Positions 49,452-57,878 of a stretch of DNA of 64,000 nucleotides are shown here, piece by piece (the stretch's first letter is position 1; each line of letters opens with the position of its first letter). Below the pieces are notes generated by a model. It made no database searches. It saw only the letters and a program-made list of their open reading frames with translations, and was not told where the DNA came from. The position numbers and the translations under genes were made by a program. The stretch is from Candidatus Parabacteroides intestinigallinarum (lineage in GTDB: Bacteria; Bacteroidota; Bacteroidia; Bacteroidales; Tannerellaceae). The DNA lies in NCBI GenBank assembly GCA_019114945.1, contig DXEN01000010.1:1-64000 (forward strand), read 5' to 3'.

Positions 49452-49985
49452 TCAAACCCCTTTTCCCATCTCAAAAGCCGCGGCCAAGGCGGGATGCTCC
49501 TTTATCTCACCCGCCTCATTGACCCCTCCCGCAAACACGGAGCCGGCCAAACGAGCTTTCTCGAAACAATCGATCCAACCACCGACGCCCGCCACGGCAC
49601 GCTCCGGCACCTCGGCTTCATCCTCCGCTGCCGAAGTCAACACGTAAATATCCCGGAAGTGATAATCAGTCGTATACAACGGATTCGCTCGGTCGAGCAA
49701 TGTCTTCAACTGCCCGCTCATCTCGTAATAATAAATTGGCGTAGCGAAAACGATCACGTCCGCGTCGTGCATCTTGCTTACGATAGCCGGAACGTCGTCC
49801 ACGATGACACATCGTTGCGTCCTTTGGCAAATAAGGCATCCTTTGCAAAAGCGAATCTCCTTCCCTTTCAAAGAAATGGTCTCCACCGTATGCCCGGCCT
49901 CTCGGGCGCCTCTCGCGAAGGCATCCGCCAAGGCGTCCGAGTTGCTACCCGGACGCAAGCTTGAAGTTATTACCAATACATCCAT
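49452..49985 (-). CDS. Flavodoxin-fold NAD(P)H-dependent oxidoreductase
   Basis: VLVITSSLRPGSNSDALADAFARGAREAGHTVETISLKGKEIRFCKGCLICQRTQRCVI. Confidence 0.9.
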   Translation of the reverse strand: MDVLVITSSLRPGSNSDALADAFARGAREAGHTVETISLKGKEIRFCKGCLICQRTQRCVIVDDVPAIVSKMHDADVIVFATPIYYYEMSGQLKTLLDRANPLYTTDYHFRDIYVLTSAAEDEAEVPERAVAGVGGWIDCFEKARLAGSVFAGGVNEAGEIKEHPALAAAFEMGKGV

Positions 49986-49989
49986 AATC

Positions 49990-51069
49990 CTATTTATTTA
50001 AATACTGAAGATAGAACGCCTCGATGCGGTCGAACGGAATCTTCTCGAAGTTGTCGTAGAGATCCGTATGGTTGGCGCCGGGGACGATGAGCAACTCCTT
50101 GTTGTCGCCCCGTAGTTTCTTATACGTGTCCTCGCTGAAATAACGGGAGTGCGCTTTCTCGCCATGCACCAGCAGGACGGCACCGCGGATCTCGCCGGCA
50201 TACGAGAGTATCGGCATATTGAGGAACGAGAGGGTCGAGGTCAGGTTCCAGCCGCCATTCGAGTTGAGCGAGCGGGCGTGATAGCCCCGCTTCGTCTTGT
50301 AGTAGGCGAAATAATCTTTCAAGAACTGGGGAGCGTCGTCGGACACCGCGTCGGGCAGACCGCCGGCGAGGGCATACGAGCCGTTCTTGTAATCCTCCAC
50401 ACGCTGGGCGTTCAGCCGCTGGCGCAAGGCATGGCGAGCGTCGGCGTTGTCGTCGGCATCGAAGTAACCGTTGGCGTTAACGCGGCTCATGTCGTACATC
50501 GTGCAAGCCACCGTTGCCTTGATGCGGGTGTCGATCGCCGCGGCGTTAACCGCCATGCCTCCCCATCCGCAAATACCCAAGATGCCGATACGTTCCGGAT
50601 CTACATCGTCACGCATCGACAGATAATCCACCGCGGCGCAGAAGTCCTCCGTGTTGATATCCGGCGAGGCCACGTAGCGGGGCTGTCCGCCACTCTCGCC
50701 CGTGAACGACGGGTCGAAGGCGAGGGTCAGGAACCCGCGCTCCGCCAGCGTCTGGGCGTAAAGTCCGGAGGCCTGCTCCTTCACCGCCCCGAACGGACCG
50801 CTCACGGCGATAGCGGGCAGCTTCCCGCTCGCGTCTTTCGGGATATACACGTCGGCGGCCAGCGTGACGCCGTACCGATTGTGGAACGTGATCTTTGCGT
50901 GATTCACCTTGTCACTCTTCGGGAACACCTTGTCCCATTCTCGCGTCAAATTCAATTTCTCTTCCATAAAACTATCTGATTTTACCGGTTTGTCTTGCGC
51001 CCAAAGGCCGCTCGCGCCACACGCGGCGGCGAGCATAGCCAGGCATACTGTCTTTCCTACCTTATTCAT
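49990..51069 (-). CDS. Alpha/beta hydrolase (dienelactone hydrolase/BAAT-like), secreted
   Basis: Start MNKVGKTVCLAMLAAACGASGLWAQ; LGICGWGGMAVNAAAID nucleophile elbow; VPGANHTDLYD. Confidence 0.9.
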   Translation of the reverse strand: MNKVGKTVCLAMLAAACGASGLWAQDKPVKSDSFMEEKLNLTREWDKVFPKSDKVNHAKITFHNRYGVTLAADVYIPKDASGKLPAIAVSGPFGAVKEQASGLYAQTLAERGFLTLAFDPSFTGESGGQPRYVASPDINTEDFCAAVDYLSMRDDVDPERIGILGICGWGGMAVNAAAIDTRIKATVACTMYDMSRVNANGYFDADDNADARHALRQRLNAQRVEDYKNGSYALAGGLPDAVSDDAPQFLKDYFAYYKTKRGYHARSLNSNGGWNLTSTLSFLNMPILSYAGEIRGAVLLVHGEKAHSRYFSEDTYKKLRGDNKELLIVPGANHTDLYDNFEKIPFDRIEAFYLQYLNK

Positions 51070-51177
51070 AAGCCAATCATCTTTTATATTTCTTCCGAGG
51101 GCAAAAGTAACGGAAAAGCCCCACGGCGTCATTGCCGTGAGGCTCAAAGTATATTGCTGAAAGGCTCAATCGACGGT

Positions 51178-52017
51178 TCAAACGGAAACGGCCGAGGGCG
51201 CCACGCCGTAAAGCTTCTTGAACGCGGAGGAAAAATGCGACTGGTTCTTGAAGCCCACCTCCGTGTAGACATCCGCTATTTTCCGCCCTCCCTCCTTCAT
51301 CAAGGCGTACGCCACCTCCAGCCGCTTGCGGATAAGCCACTTCTCGGGCGTCAGGTCGCTCACCTTCTTGAAGTCGCGCTTGAAGGTGGCGAGGCTACGC
51401 CCGGTGTAATGCGCCAACTCCTCCACCGTGAACTCGTACATATAATTCCGGTTCATGAAGTCGAGGATATCAATCTTCCACGGCTCGTTGAAGTCGAACA
51501 AGGTCGGAGCAAACCGCCGGTCGATGTGCAACAAGGCCAGCAACCCCTCCTGCAGCTTCAGTTGCATAAAGTCGTCGTGCGGCTTCACCTCCGGGTCGAA
51601 ATAGGGCGTCATCGAGGCGAACAGGCTGGCGATCTCTGCCGTGCGCGGCAGCTTGATGACGCCGCTATCCAGCTTCGGCGTATCGGTGGGTATCTCGCGC
51701 CGCCCGAACTTGTCGTACATCTCCTTTAGGAAAGCGCGGGTGAACATCAGGAAGATGCCGCAGTAGCGCTCGCCATCGCACGTCCGCTTGTACAGCGTGA
51801 TGTGGTGGTCGCGGGGAATGAACACGCATTCCCCCTTCCCCACATGTATCCGCTCGTGGCCATTGTCGACCACCATCTCGCCGGAATAGACGTAATTCAT
51901 AGCGAACTCGCGGGAGCGATGCGTGCAACCGCTGGTGTCGTCGTAAAAGAAGCTGTAGAATACATTATTATAATTGAAGATCACCTTCAACGGATCTTCC
52001 GCCTGTCGCTGTCCCAT
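51178..52017 (-). CDS. AraC family transcriptional regulator
   Basis: C-terminal HTH: ELAHYTGRSLATFKRDFKKVSDLTPEKWLIRKRLEVAYALMKEGGRKIADVYTEVGFKNQSHFSSAFKKLYG. Confidence 0.94.
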   Translation of the reverse strand: MGQRQAEDPLKVIFNYNNVFYSFFYDDTSGCTHRSREFAMNYVYSGEMVVDNGHERIHVGKGECVFIPRDHHITLYKRTCDGERYCGIFLMFTRAFLKEMYDKFGRREIPTDTPKLDSGVIKLPRTAEIASLFASMTPYFDPEVKPHDDFMQLKLQEGLLALLHIDRRFAPTLFDFNEPWKIDILDFMNRNYMYEFTVEELAHYTGRSLATFKRDFKKVSDLTPEKWLIRKRLEVAYALMKEGGRKIADVYTEVGFKNQSHFSSAFKKLYGVAPSAVSV

Positions 52018-52111
52018 AAGCCATTCCTTCTTTCGTTATCGTGTTTTCGCGAAAATAGGGATTTACCGGCAATCCGCCAATAGCACGAGGTATCCCTCCA
52101 CCGCATACGGA

Positions 52112-53140
52112 CTATTCCTTGATAATCCGCACGGTTCGCCCATCCAAGCGTACCAAGTAAACACCGGTGCCGACGCCATTCATCCATACGGTCGTCTCGC
52201 CGGCCCGCACTTGGATAACCCGCAAGACGCGCCCGTTGATATCAATCAGGTAGACCGCTTGTGGCTCCGATACGTTCACATGGAATTTATCCCGCACGAT
52301 TGTCGGATAAACCACGGGCTTAGCCTCCACATCCTCAATCGCCGTAGGTATCTCGTTCACCGTCAACGCGCACGTGGCGGTAAGGCCCCCGTCGTTCGTC
52401 GTGACCGTAATCGTGGCGCTTCCCGGGCGCAAGGCCTGCACCAATCCCCGCTCATCCACGCTGGCGATCGCCGCGTCGGAGCTGCTCCAGCGCACCGAAG
52501 GATCGTCCGCGTAGGCGGGACGGACCGTAGCGACCAGTCGCAACGACTCCCCGACCTCCAAGGTGGCGGACGTCAAGTTAAGCTCCACTCCCGTGACGTA
52601 TACCGGTGTAGGCTCGGGTTCGGGCTCTGGAGCGGGTTTCGTAATGGTCACCTCGCACTCGGCGAAGAAGTTTCCCGATGCGGTCGTCACGGTAATCATC
52701 GCCTTGCCCGCTTGATGGGCAATCACCACGCCCGCCTCGTTCACGGTTGCCACGCTCTCGTCGGAGGAATGCCAAATCAATGTCTCGTTAGCCGTCTCCC
52801 CGGCATCCAGCGTTACGGTCAGCGTCCCACCCTTGCCTTCCTCCAAGGCGAGAGCCGACTTATCCAACTGAATACTTTGAATCTCTTCCGCCTCCCTTAC
52901 CGAGGCGGCTACCTCTACATTTCCGCTGAGCCAAGTATCGGCCTCGACCGTCACGTCGAAAGGTTGCCCCGCAATCGCTTGCCAGCTGATTCCGTCCGTT
53001 TCCTCTCCTTCGCCCGCTTGCATCTCGCCATTCACCCCAGCGACACACGAGAAGACTCCCGTCTCCCATACTTGCGACTCTTGCGCATAAAGGAGTGTGG
53101 AGGGTAACGCTATTAATAGGTATAAATAGAGTTTTCTCAT
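52112..53140 (-). CDS. Secreted protein with two Ig-like (BIG2) domains and T9SS-type C-terminal sorting domain
   Basis: LNLTSATLEVGESLRLVATVRPAYADDPSVRWSSSDAAIASVDERGLVQALRPGSATITVTTNDGG; C-term VYLIDINGRVLRVIQVRAGETTVWMNGVGTGVYLVRLDGRTVRIIKE. Confidence 0.82.
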   Translation of the reverse strand: MRKLYLYLLIALPSTLLYAQESQVWETGVFSCVAGVNGEMQAGEGEETDGISWQAIAGQPFDVTVEADTWLSGNVEVAASVREAEEIQSIQLDKSALALEEGKGGTLTVTLDAGETANETLIWHSSDESVATVNEAGVVIAHQAGKAMITVTTASGNFFAECEVTITKPAPEPEPEPTPVYVTGVELNLTSATLEVGESLRLVATVRPAYADDPSVRWSSSDAAIASVDERGLVQALRPGSATITVTTNDGGLTATCALTVNEIPTAIEDVEAKPVVYPTIVRDKFHVNVSEPQAVYLIDINGRVLRVIQVRAGETTVWMNGVGTGVYLVRLDGRTVRIIKE

Positions 53141-53964
53141 TGCCCCTGCGTAAATTTCACATTAAAAGAATGAGATAAAACAATTTTCCCGTCCGCATCC
53201 TTTATTATAAACTCATATTGCGTCTGATTAGGATCCATAAAAAGGAAATTGTAACTTCTACCACTTATTGAAGATTTAGAACTGTAATCCTCATGCAATC
53301 TCATCCCATCGATTTCTGCTGTTAAATTCAAATCACTATTCGTTAGATAAATAACAGAAAACACAATTCCATCCATATGAAAAGATATGTCTGATGTCTC
53401 CGAAACATTATAAGTCACTTCCAACTCATCATTCGCCATCATCTCATAAAAAAGTACACTTTCAAAAGGATCTCCCCCACCAACAAGAACAAAATCCCGA
53501 CCATATTGAATCGTTCCATCCGAAGGTTCTTCCTCGCCCTTATTCACCACGCTCCCCGCCTTCTCCGCATAAAGCGCATATGGCACAGAAAGCATTTGCG
53601 TGTTCACCACCTCCGTATACTCTGATTCCTTTTCCTGCTTCAAGCCCAAACGCAAGAAATAAGGCGATTGGCTCCAATCGATCGTAGAGAAGTCACTCTC
53701 TCCCACTTTATCGCCGCCACCAATTAAGAGGTTAATCGTTCCCGTCTTGGTAGTCGTCAGCTCATGGGTTTCCGTATATACAACGGTTCCCGCATTACTT
53801 CCTTGCAGGATTTCCACTCGCACGGAAATAGGCTTCTCGGATAGGACCTTTCCGGTTAAATCTCTCGCCACCGCCTGGTAGCTAATCGCTTGCGGCACTT
53901 GCGCACGCATGAACGTGATGGCGAAGAGCCATACGCATAGCATTAGAATTCTTCTCGTATTCAT
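53137..53964 (-). CDS. Secreted hypothetical protein
   Basis: Start MNTRRILMLCVWLFAITFMRAQVPQAISYQAVARDLTGKVL; overlaps the next gene by 4 nt. Confidence 0.75.
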   Translation of the reverse strand: MNTRRILMLCVWLFAITFMRAQVPQAISYQAVARDLTGKVLSEKPISVRVEILQGSNAGTVVYTETHELTTTKTGTINLLIGGGDKVGESDFSTIDWSQSPYFLRLGLKQEKESEYTEVVNTQMLSVPYALYAEKAGSVVNKGEEEPSDGTIQYGRDFVLVGGGDPFESVLFYEMMANDELEVTYNVSETSDISFHMDGIVFSVIYLTNSDLNLTAEIDGMRLHEDYSSKSSISGRSYNFLFMDPNQTQYEFIIKDADGKIVLSHSFNVKFTQGQ

Positions 53965-54027
53965 CTGATTTATATTTAAAGTGTTCGTAAATCCTATAAA
54001 CCAGCATATACAATAAAAGCGGAGCCA

Positions 54028-54233
54028 CTTGTCACTTACCCCGCATTTCAGGCCTTCGCATTGCCCTTCAAAAGAGGATAAGCAACGCGAAGCCCACGCT
54101 GATATGTATGAATACGAAAAGCCCTGCCGCACGCGGCATGGGAATTGTATAAATACAACCTACGCAAGCATCTACCGTTGCCCTGTCTCCTCTTTTGAAT
54201 CAAAGTTGCGAAGTTTGAAATGCAGAAGACAAG
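54028..54233. repeat. ~206 bp imperfect palindrome (MITE-like element or rod-shaped leader RNA)
   Basis: Arms GCATTTCAGGCCTTCGCA / TGCGAAGTTTGAAATGC, TTCAAAAGAGGA / TCCTCTTTTGAA, GCAACG / CGTTGC, CTTGTC / GACAAG. Confidence 0.75.
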
Positions 54234-54300
54234 ACGTCAATAAACGCCTTTTTCCATATATGTCCGCCCCCACCCTTCATTAATCGGCATGGGAACAACG

Positions 54301-54308
54301 CGAATATA
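54301..54308 (-). promoter_or_regulatory. -7 box TATATTCG (minus) upstream of the palindrome and 53137-53964
   Basis: CGAATATA on + strand. Confidence 0.5.
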
Positions 54309-54400
54309 AAGATTATTCCGAAATAAAAGAGCTATCCCGCCCGAAATTCCTTCCGAAATCTCTTCCCAAGCCCTTCCGGCGTTACTCCTCGACACGCAGA

Positions 54401-54583
54401 GAAACTACTCCCTAAGCAGACTGAAAACTACTTAGTAAGCAGACCGGAAACTGCTTAGTAAGCAGTACCCCCCTCTACTTAGTAAGCAGACACCCCCTCT
54501 GCTTACTAAGCAGCCGAGCATCTACTTAGGGAGCAGTTTCCGGACTACTTAGGGAGCAGTTTCCAGACCGCTCGGGAAGCAGT
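54401..54583. repeat. Array E: 23-24-nt period, core CTACTTAGTAAGCAG
   Basis: Eight units at 54405, 54428, 54451, 54475, 54499, 54522, 54545, 54568. Confidence 0.95.
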
Positions 54584-54671
54584 TTGTCCCATTTTCTTAT
54601 CAAAAGTCAAGAAAGCGCGGGGAAAAAGCAAAAAACAAGCCGCGAAGCATACAAGCAATCGCGAGCCGCCG

Positions 54672-54679
54672 TACATTTG
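54672..54679 (+). promoter_or_regulatory. -7 box TACATTTG for an unannotated small transcript
   Basis: Perfect TAnnTTTG 28 nt before the smORF at 54707. Confidence 0.65.
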
Positions 54680-54706
54680 TGCCGTAAAACATAATTATGG
54701 AACATT

Positions 54707-54787
54707 ATGGTAAAAAGATTGTTTAGACGTTACATCGATTTGTTAGGGTTTCAACCCTGGACAATCTGGGTTTACCGAATGTGGTAA
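54707..54787 (+). CDS. Candidate small ORF, 26 aa: MVKRLFRRYIDLLGFQPWTIWVYRMW
   Basis: Cationic, Trp-rich ORF directly after the promoter; below the ORF-track size cutoff. Confidence 0.45.
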   Translation: MVKRLFRRYIDLLGFQPWTIWVYRMW

Positions 54788-54870
54788 ACCGGCATAAAAT
54801 GGTTTAGGTTTTCTATTGGCTGCGAAAAGTAACGGTTTATTTAGGTTATTCATTAAAAAGGTAATGAGCT

Positions 54871-54975
54871 ATGAAAAGTTGGATGAAACATTTGTGGGAT
54901 AGCTGCGTCAAGTTGTGCGCCGCTATCGGTCGGTCTCAATCCGAATTAATGAAATGGGGTTATTATCATCGATAA
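54871..54975 (+). CDS. Candidate small ORF, 34 aa: MKSWMKHLWDSCVKLCAAIGRSQSELMKWGYYHR
   Basis: Ends inside the terminator stem; three Trp. Confidence 0.45.
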   Translation: MKSWMKHLWDSCVKLCAAIGRSQSELMKWGYYHR

Positions 54976-54990
54976 TACCCCATTTTTTTA
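54955..54990 (+). terminator. Intrinsic terminator of the small transcript
   Basis: TGGGG-T-TATTATC ATC GATAATACCCCA then TTTTTTT. Confidence 0.85.
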
Positions 54991-55037
54991 ATCCTACGCT
55001 CAAACGGATTGATGAGCCAACAAGCCTTTCCACTCTT

Positions 55038-56012
55038 TTACTCCACCCGATACTCGGCGATTCGCTGGAAACCACGCAGGAAATCCGCCACATCCATCCG
55101 CTTCTTACCCGCCAACTGGATGGAATGAAGGCGCAGATAACCACCCTCCACGGCGACATCCAAATACGTCTTCCGATCCGTATGAAGGGAACCTACCGGG
55201 AAAGAATGAGCGGCGGGACGCTTCTCCGCCTGATAGATTTTTAACGTCAAGCGCTTGCCATCCGGAGCGACCAACTCGGTCCACGCCGCGGGATAAGGCG
55301 ACAGGCCGCGAATGAAATCGTAAATAGGCTTCAACGGACGGCTCCAATCGATCCGGCACGTATCCTTGAAAATCTTAGGCGCCGGCCGCAACTCGGCGGG
55401 ATCTCCGTAAAGGCTCTCCTGAGGAACGGCATCGGCCTTTCCTTCCAAGATCAGCTCCACCGTCTCGACCACCAATCCCGCTCCCATCGTCATCAAAGCG
55501 TCGTGCACCGTCCCTACGTCATCCGTATCCGCGATCGGCAAACGCTTTTGGCGAATGATCTTTCCCGTATCAATCTCGTGCGTAAGGAAGAAAGTCGTCA
55601 CGCCGGTCTCCGTCTCGCCATTGATAACCGCCCAATTAATCGGCGCCGCCCCGCGGTATTGCGGGAGCAAAGAGGCGTGCAGGTTGAAAGTTCCCAAGCG
55701 GGGCATGGCCCATACCACCTCCGGCAACATCCGGAAGGCGACCACGATTTGCAAATCCGCCCGTAGCGCCCGCAATTCCTCCAAGAAACGCTCATCCTTC
55801 AGTTTCTCCGGCTGTAAAACCGGAAGACCCACCGAGGCAGCGTAACGCTTCACGGCGCTCGGCTGCGAGACACTCCCGTGCCGGCCCATCGGCTTATCCG
55901 GCATCGTGACGACGCCCACTATATTATAACCGCCTTCCACCAAAGCCTTCAAGCTCTCCACGGCGAAATCGGGCGTTCCCATATATACGATTCGTAAATC
56001 TTCTTTCCTCAT
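55038..56012 (-). CDS. fmt: Methionyl-tRNA formyltransferase
   Basis: RIVYMGTPDFAVESLKALVEGGYNIVGVVTMPDKPMGR; LHASLLPQYRGAAPINWAVINGE. Confidence 0.97.
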   Translation of the reverse strand: MRKEDLRIVYMGTPDFAVESLKALVEGGYNIVGVVTMPDKPMGRHGSVSQPSAVKRYAASVGLPVLQPEKLKDERFLEELRALRADLQIVVAFRMLPEVVWAMPRLGTFNLHASLLPQYRGAAPINWAVINGETETGVTTFFLTHEIDTGKIIRQKRLPIADTDDVGTVHDALMTMGAGLVVETVELILEGKADAVPQESLYGDPAELRPAPKIFKDTCRIDWSRPLKPIYDFIRGLSPYPAAWTELVAPDGKRLTLKIYQAEKRPAAHSFPVGSLHTDRKTYLDVAVEGGYLRLHSIQLAGKKRMDVADFLRGFQRIAEYRVE

Positions 56013-56089
56013 CTCTCCTGATATTTCAAATTTAAAAACTCAAACTCCACACATTTATAGCGTCCAGCGCCTTGCCCCGAGGACTTCGC

Positions 56090-57874
56090 CTAATCCCCCG
56101 AGAAGTTCTCGACGAGTACCTCCCGATAGGAATTGAATATCTTCGATTTCGACATAAATCCGATATAATGCCCGTCCTTATCGATTACCGGCAAGTTCCA
56201 AGCCTTCGTATCGTCGAACGTACGCATAATCTGATCCATCGGCGTATCGATCGTGATTTTCGCGGGAGCGGATACCATGAACTTCGATACATGGAAACGA
56301 TTGTACAATTCCGGACGGAACATGATATTTCGGATATTATCCAGCAAGACGATACCCAAAAGGACACCCCGATCGTCTACCACCGGAAACGTATTCCGCG
56401 CGCTTCGCGAGATAACCTTCACCATATCGCCCAAGGTCATATCCGGCGAGACCGCCTGGAAATCCTTCTCGATCATGCTATCCGCGTGTAAAAGGGTCAA
56501 TACCGCCTTGTCCTTGTGGTGCGTCAGCAACTCGCCTTTCTGCGCCAATCGCATCGAGTAGATGCTATGAGGCTCGAACGTCAATATCGTGATATAAGAA
56601 CCAATCGAGACAATCATCAAGGGCAGGAACAGATTATAGCCTCCCGTCAGCTCGGCGATCAGGAAGACACCCGTCAGCGGGGCGTGCATCACGCCCGACA
56701 TCACGCCCGCCATACCCAACAAGGCGAAGTTCTTCTCCGACAGATAAGGCGTGATATCGAAATAGTTGGAGGTATGCGAGAAGATAAACCCGGCGATACA
56801 CCCTAAGTACAAGCTGGGTGCGAAGATACCGCCGCAACCCCCTCCCGCGTTCGTGGCGCTGGAGGCGAATACTTTCGTGAACAAGATCAAGGTCAGAAAA
56901 ATCAAGACCCCGAAATAGGAATCATGCAGGTTGTAAAACAAACTCTCGTCCATAATGTGCGAGAATTGGCCTCCCAACAAGGAAGCGATCGTATTGTAAC
57001 CCTCGCCATACAACGGAGGAAAAAGGAAAATCAGCACGCTCAGCGTCACGCCACCTACCACGAACTTCTTCCAGTAAGAGCCTAACCCGCGATACATACC
57101 TTCCACCCGGTTCATCACACGCGTGAAATAAAGCGAGACAAGCCCGCAAAAGATACCCAGGAGAATGACGTAGGGGATGCGGTCGATACGGAAAGGCTCC
57201 GTTTGCGAGAAAGGGAACATCGCCTCGGTACCCGTGAAGATATAGGCCATTGTGGCCGCCGTCACCGACGATATCAGGAGAGGCAACACCGAGGTCATCG
57301 TCAGGTCGAGCATCAATACCTCGATCACGAAAACCAACCCGGCGATAGGAGCTTTGAAGATTCCGGCCACGGCCCCCGCCGCCCCGCATCCGACCAACAG
57401 CATCAGTGTCTTCTGCTCCATCCGGAACAAACGCCCCAAGTTGGAACCGATCGCCGCCCCCGTCAGTACGATAGGCGCCTCCGCTCCCACCGAACCTCCG
57501 AAACCGATCGTGACGGAACTCGCCGCGATAGACGACCAGACATTATGTGGCTTGATACGGCTCTTCCGTTGCGAGATGGCGTAAAGTATTTTCGTCACGC
57601 CATGGCTGATATCATCCCGCACGATATACTTCACGAACAACCCCGTCAGCAAGATACCGATCACCGGATAGAGCAAATAAAGATAGTTCGCCCCGTCCGC
57701 GTTGAAATTGCCGGTCAACAGATGCTGGATAAGATGAATCAAATGTTTCAAGATGAGCGCGGCGGCGGCGGTACAAAGCCCCACGATAAAGCTGATGATC
57801 AGGATAAAATGCTTCTCCTTGATATGTTTCTCGCGCCACAGCAGAAATTTGTAGAATAAACCTTCATTCGCCAT
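56090..57874 (-). CDS. Voltage-gated chloride channel family protein with CBS domains
   Basis: GFGGSVGAEAPIVLTGAAIGSNLGRLF; two C-terminal CBS domains. Confidence 0.94.
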   Translation of the reverse strand: MANEGLFYKFLLWREKHIKEKHFILIISFIVGLCTAAAALILKHLIHLIQHLLTGNFNADGANYLYLLYPVIGILLTGLFVKYIVRDDISHGVTKILYAISQRKSRIKPHNVWSSIAASSVTIGFGGSVGAEAPIVLTGAAIGSNLGRLFRMEQKTLMLLVGCGAAGAVAGIFKAPIAGLVFVIEVLMLDLTMTSVLPLLISSVTAATMAYIFTGTEAMFPFSQTEPFRIDRIPYVILLGIFCGLVSLYFTRVMNRVEGMYRGLGSYWKKFVVGGVTLSVLIFLFPPLYGEGYNTIASLLGGQFSHIMDESLFYNLHDSYFGVLIFLTLILFTKVFASSATNAGGGCGGIFAPSLYLGCIAGFIFSHTSNYFDITPYLSEKNFALLGMAGVMSGVMHAPLTGVFLIAELTGGYNLFLPLMIVSIGSYITILTFEPHSIYSMRLAQKGELLTHHKDKAVLTLLHADSMIEKDFQAVSPDMTLGDMVKVISRSARNTFPVVDDRGVLLGIVLLDNIRNIMFRPELYNRFHVSKFMVSAPAKITIDTPMDQIMRTFDDTKAWNLPVIDKDGHYIGFMSKSKIFNSYREVLVENFSGD

Positions 57875-57878
57875 TTTC

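Noticed and set aside
53394-53687. 97-aa plus ORF inside the 53137-53964 gene
   Set aside because: Pro/Ser/His-rich shadow ORF antisense to a secreted protein gene.
54028-54233. Assignment as 6S RNA
   Set aside because: Rod shape alone is insufficient; no conserved 6S sequence elements recognised.
54697-54726. ORF MEHYGKKIV* just before the 26-aa smORF
   Set aside because: Nine residues, overlapping the better ORF; cannot be supported from sequence alone.
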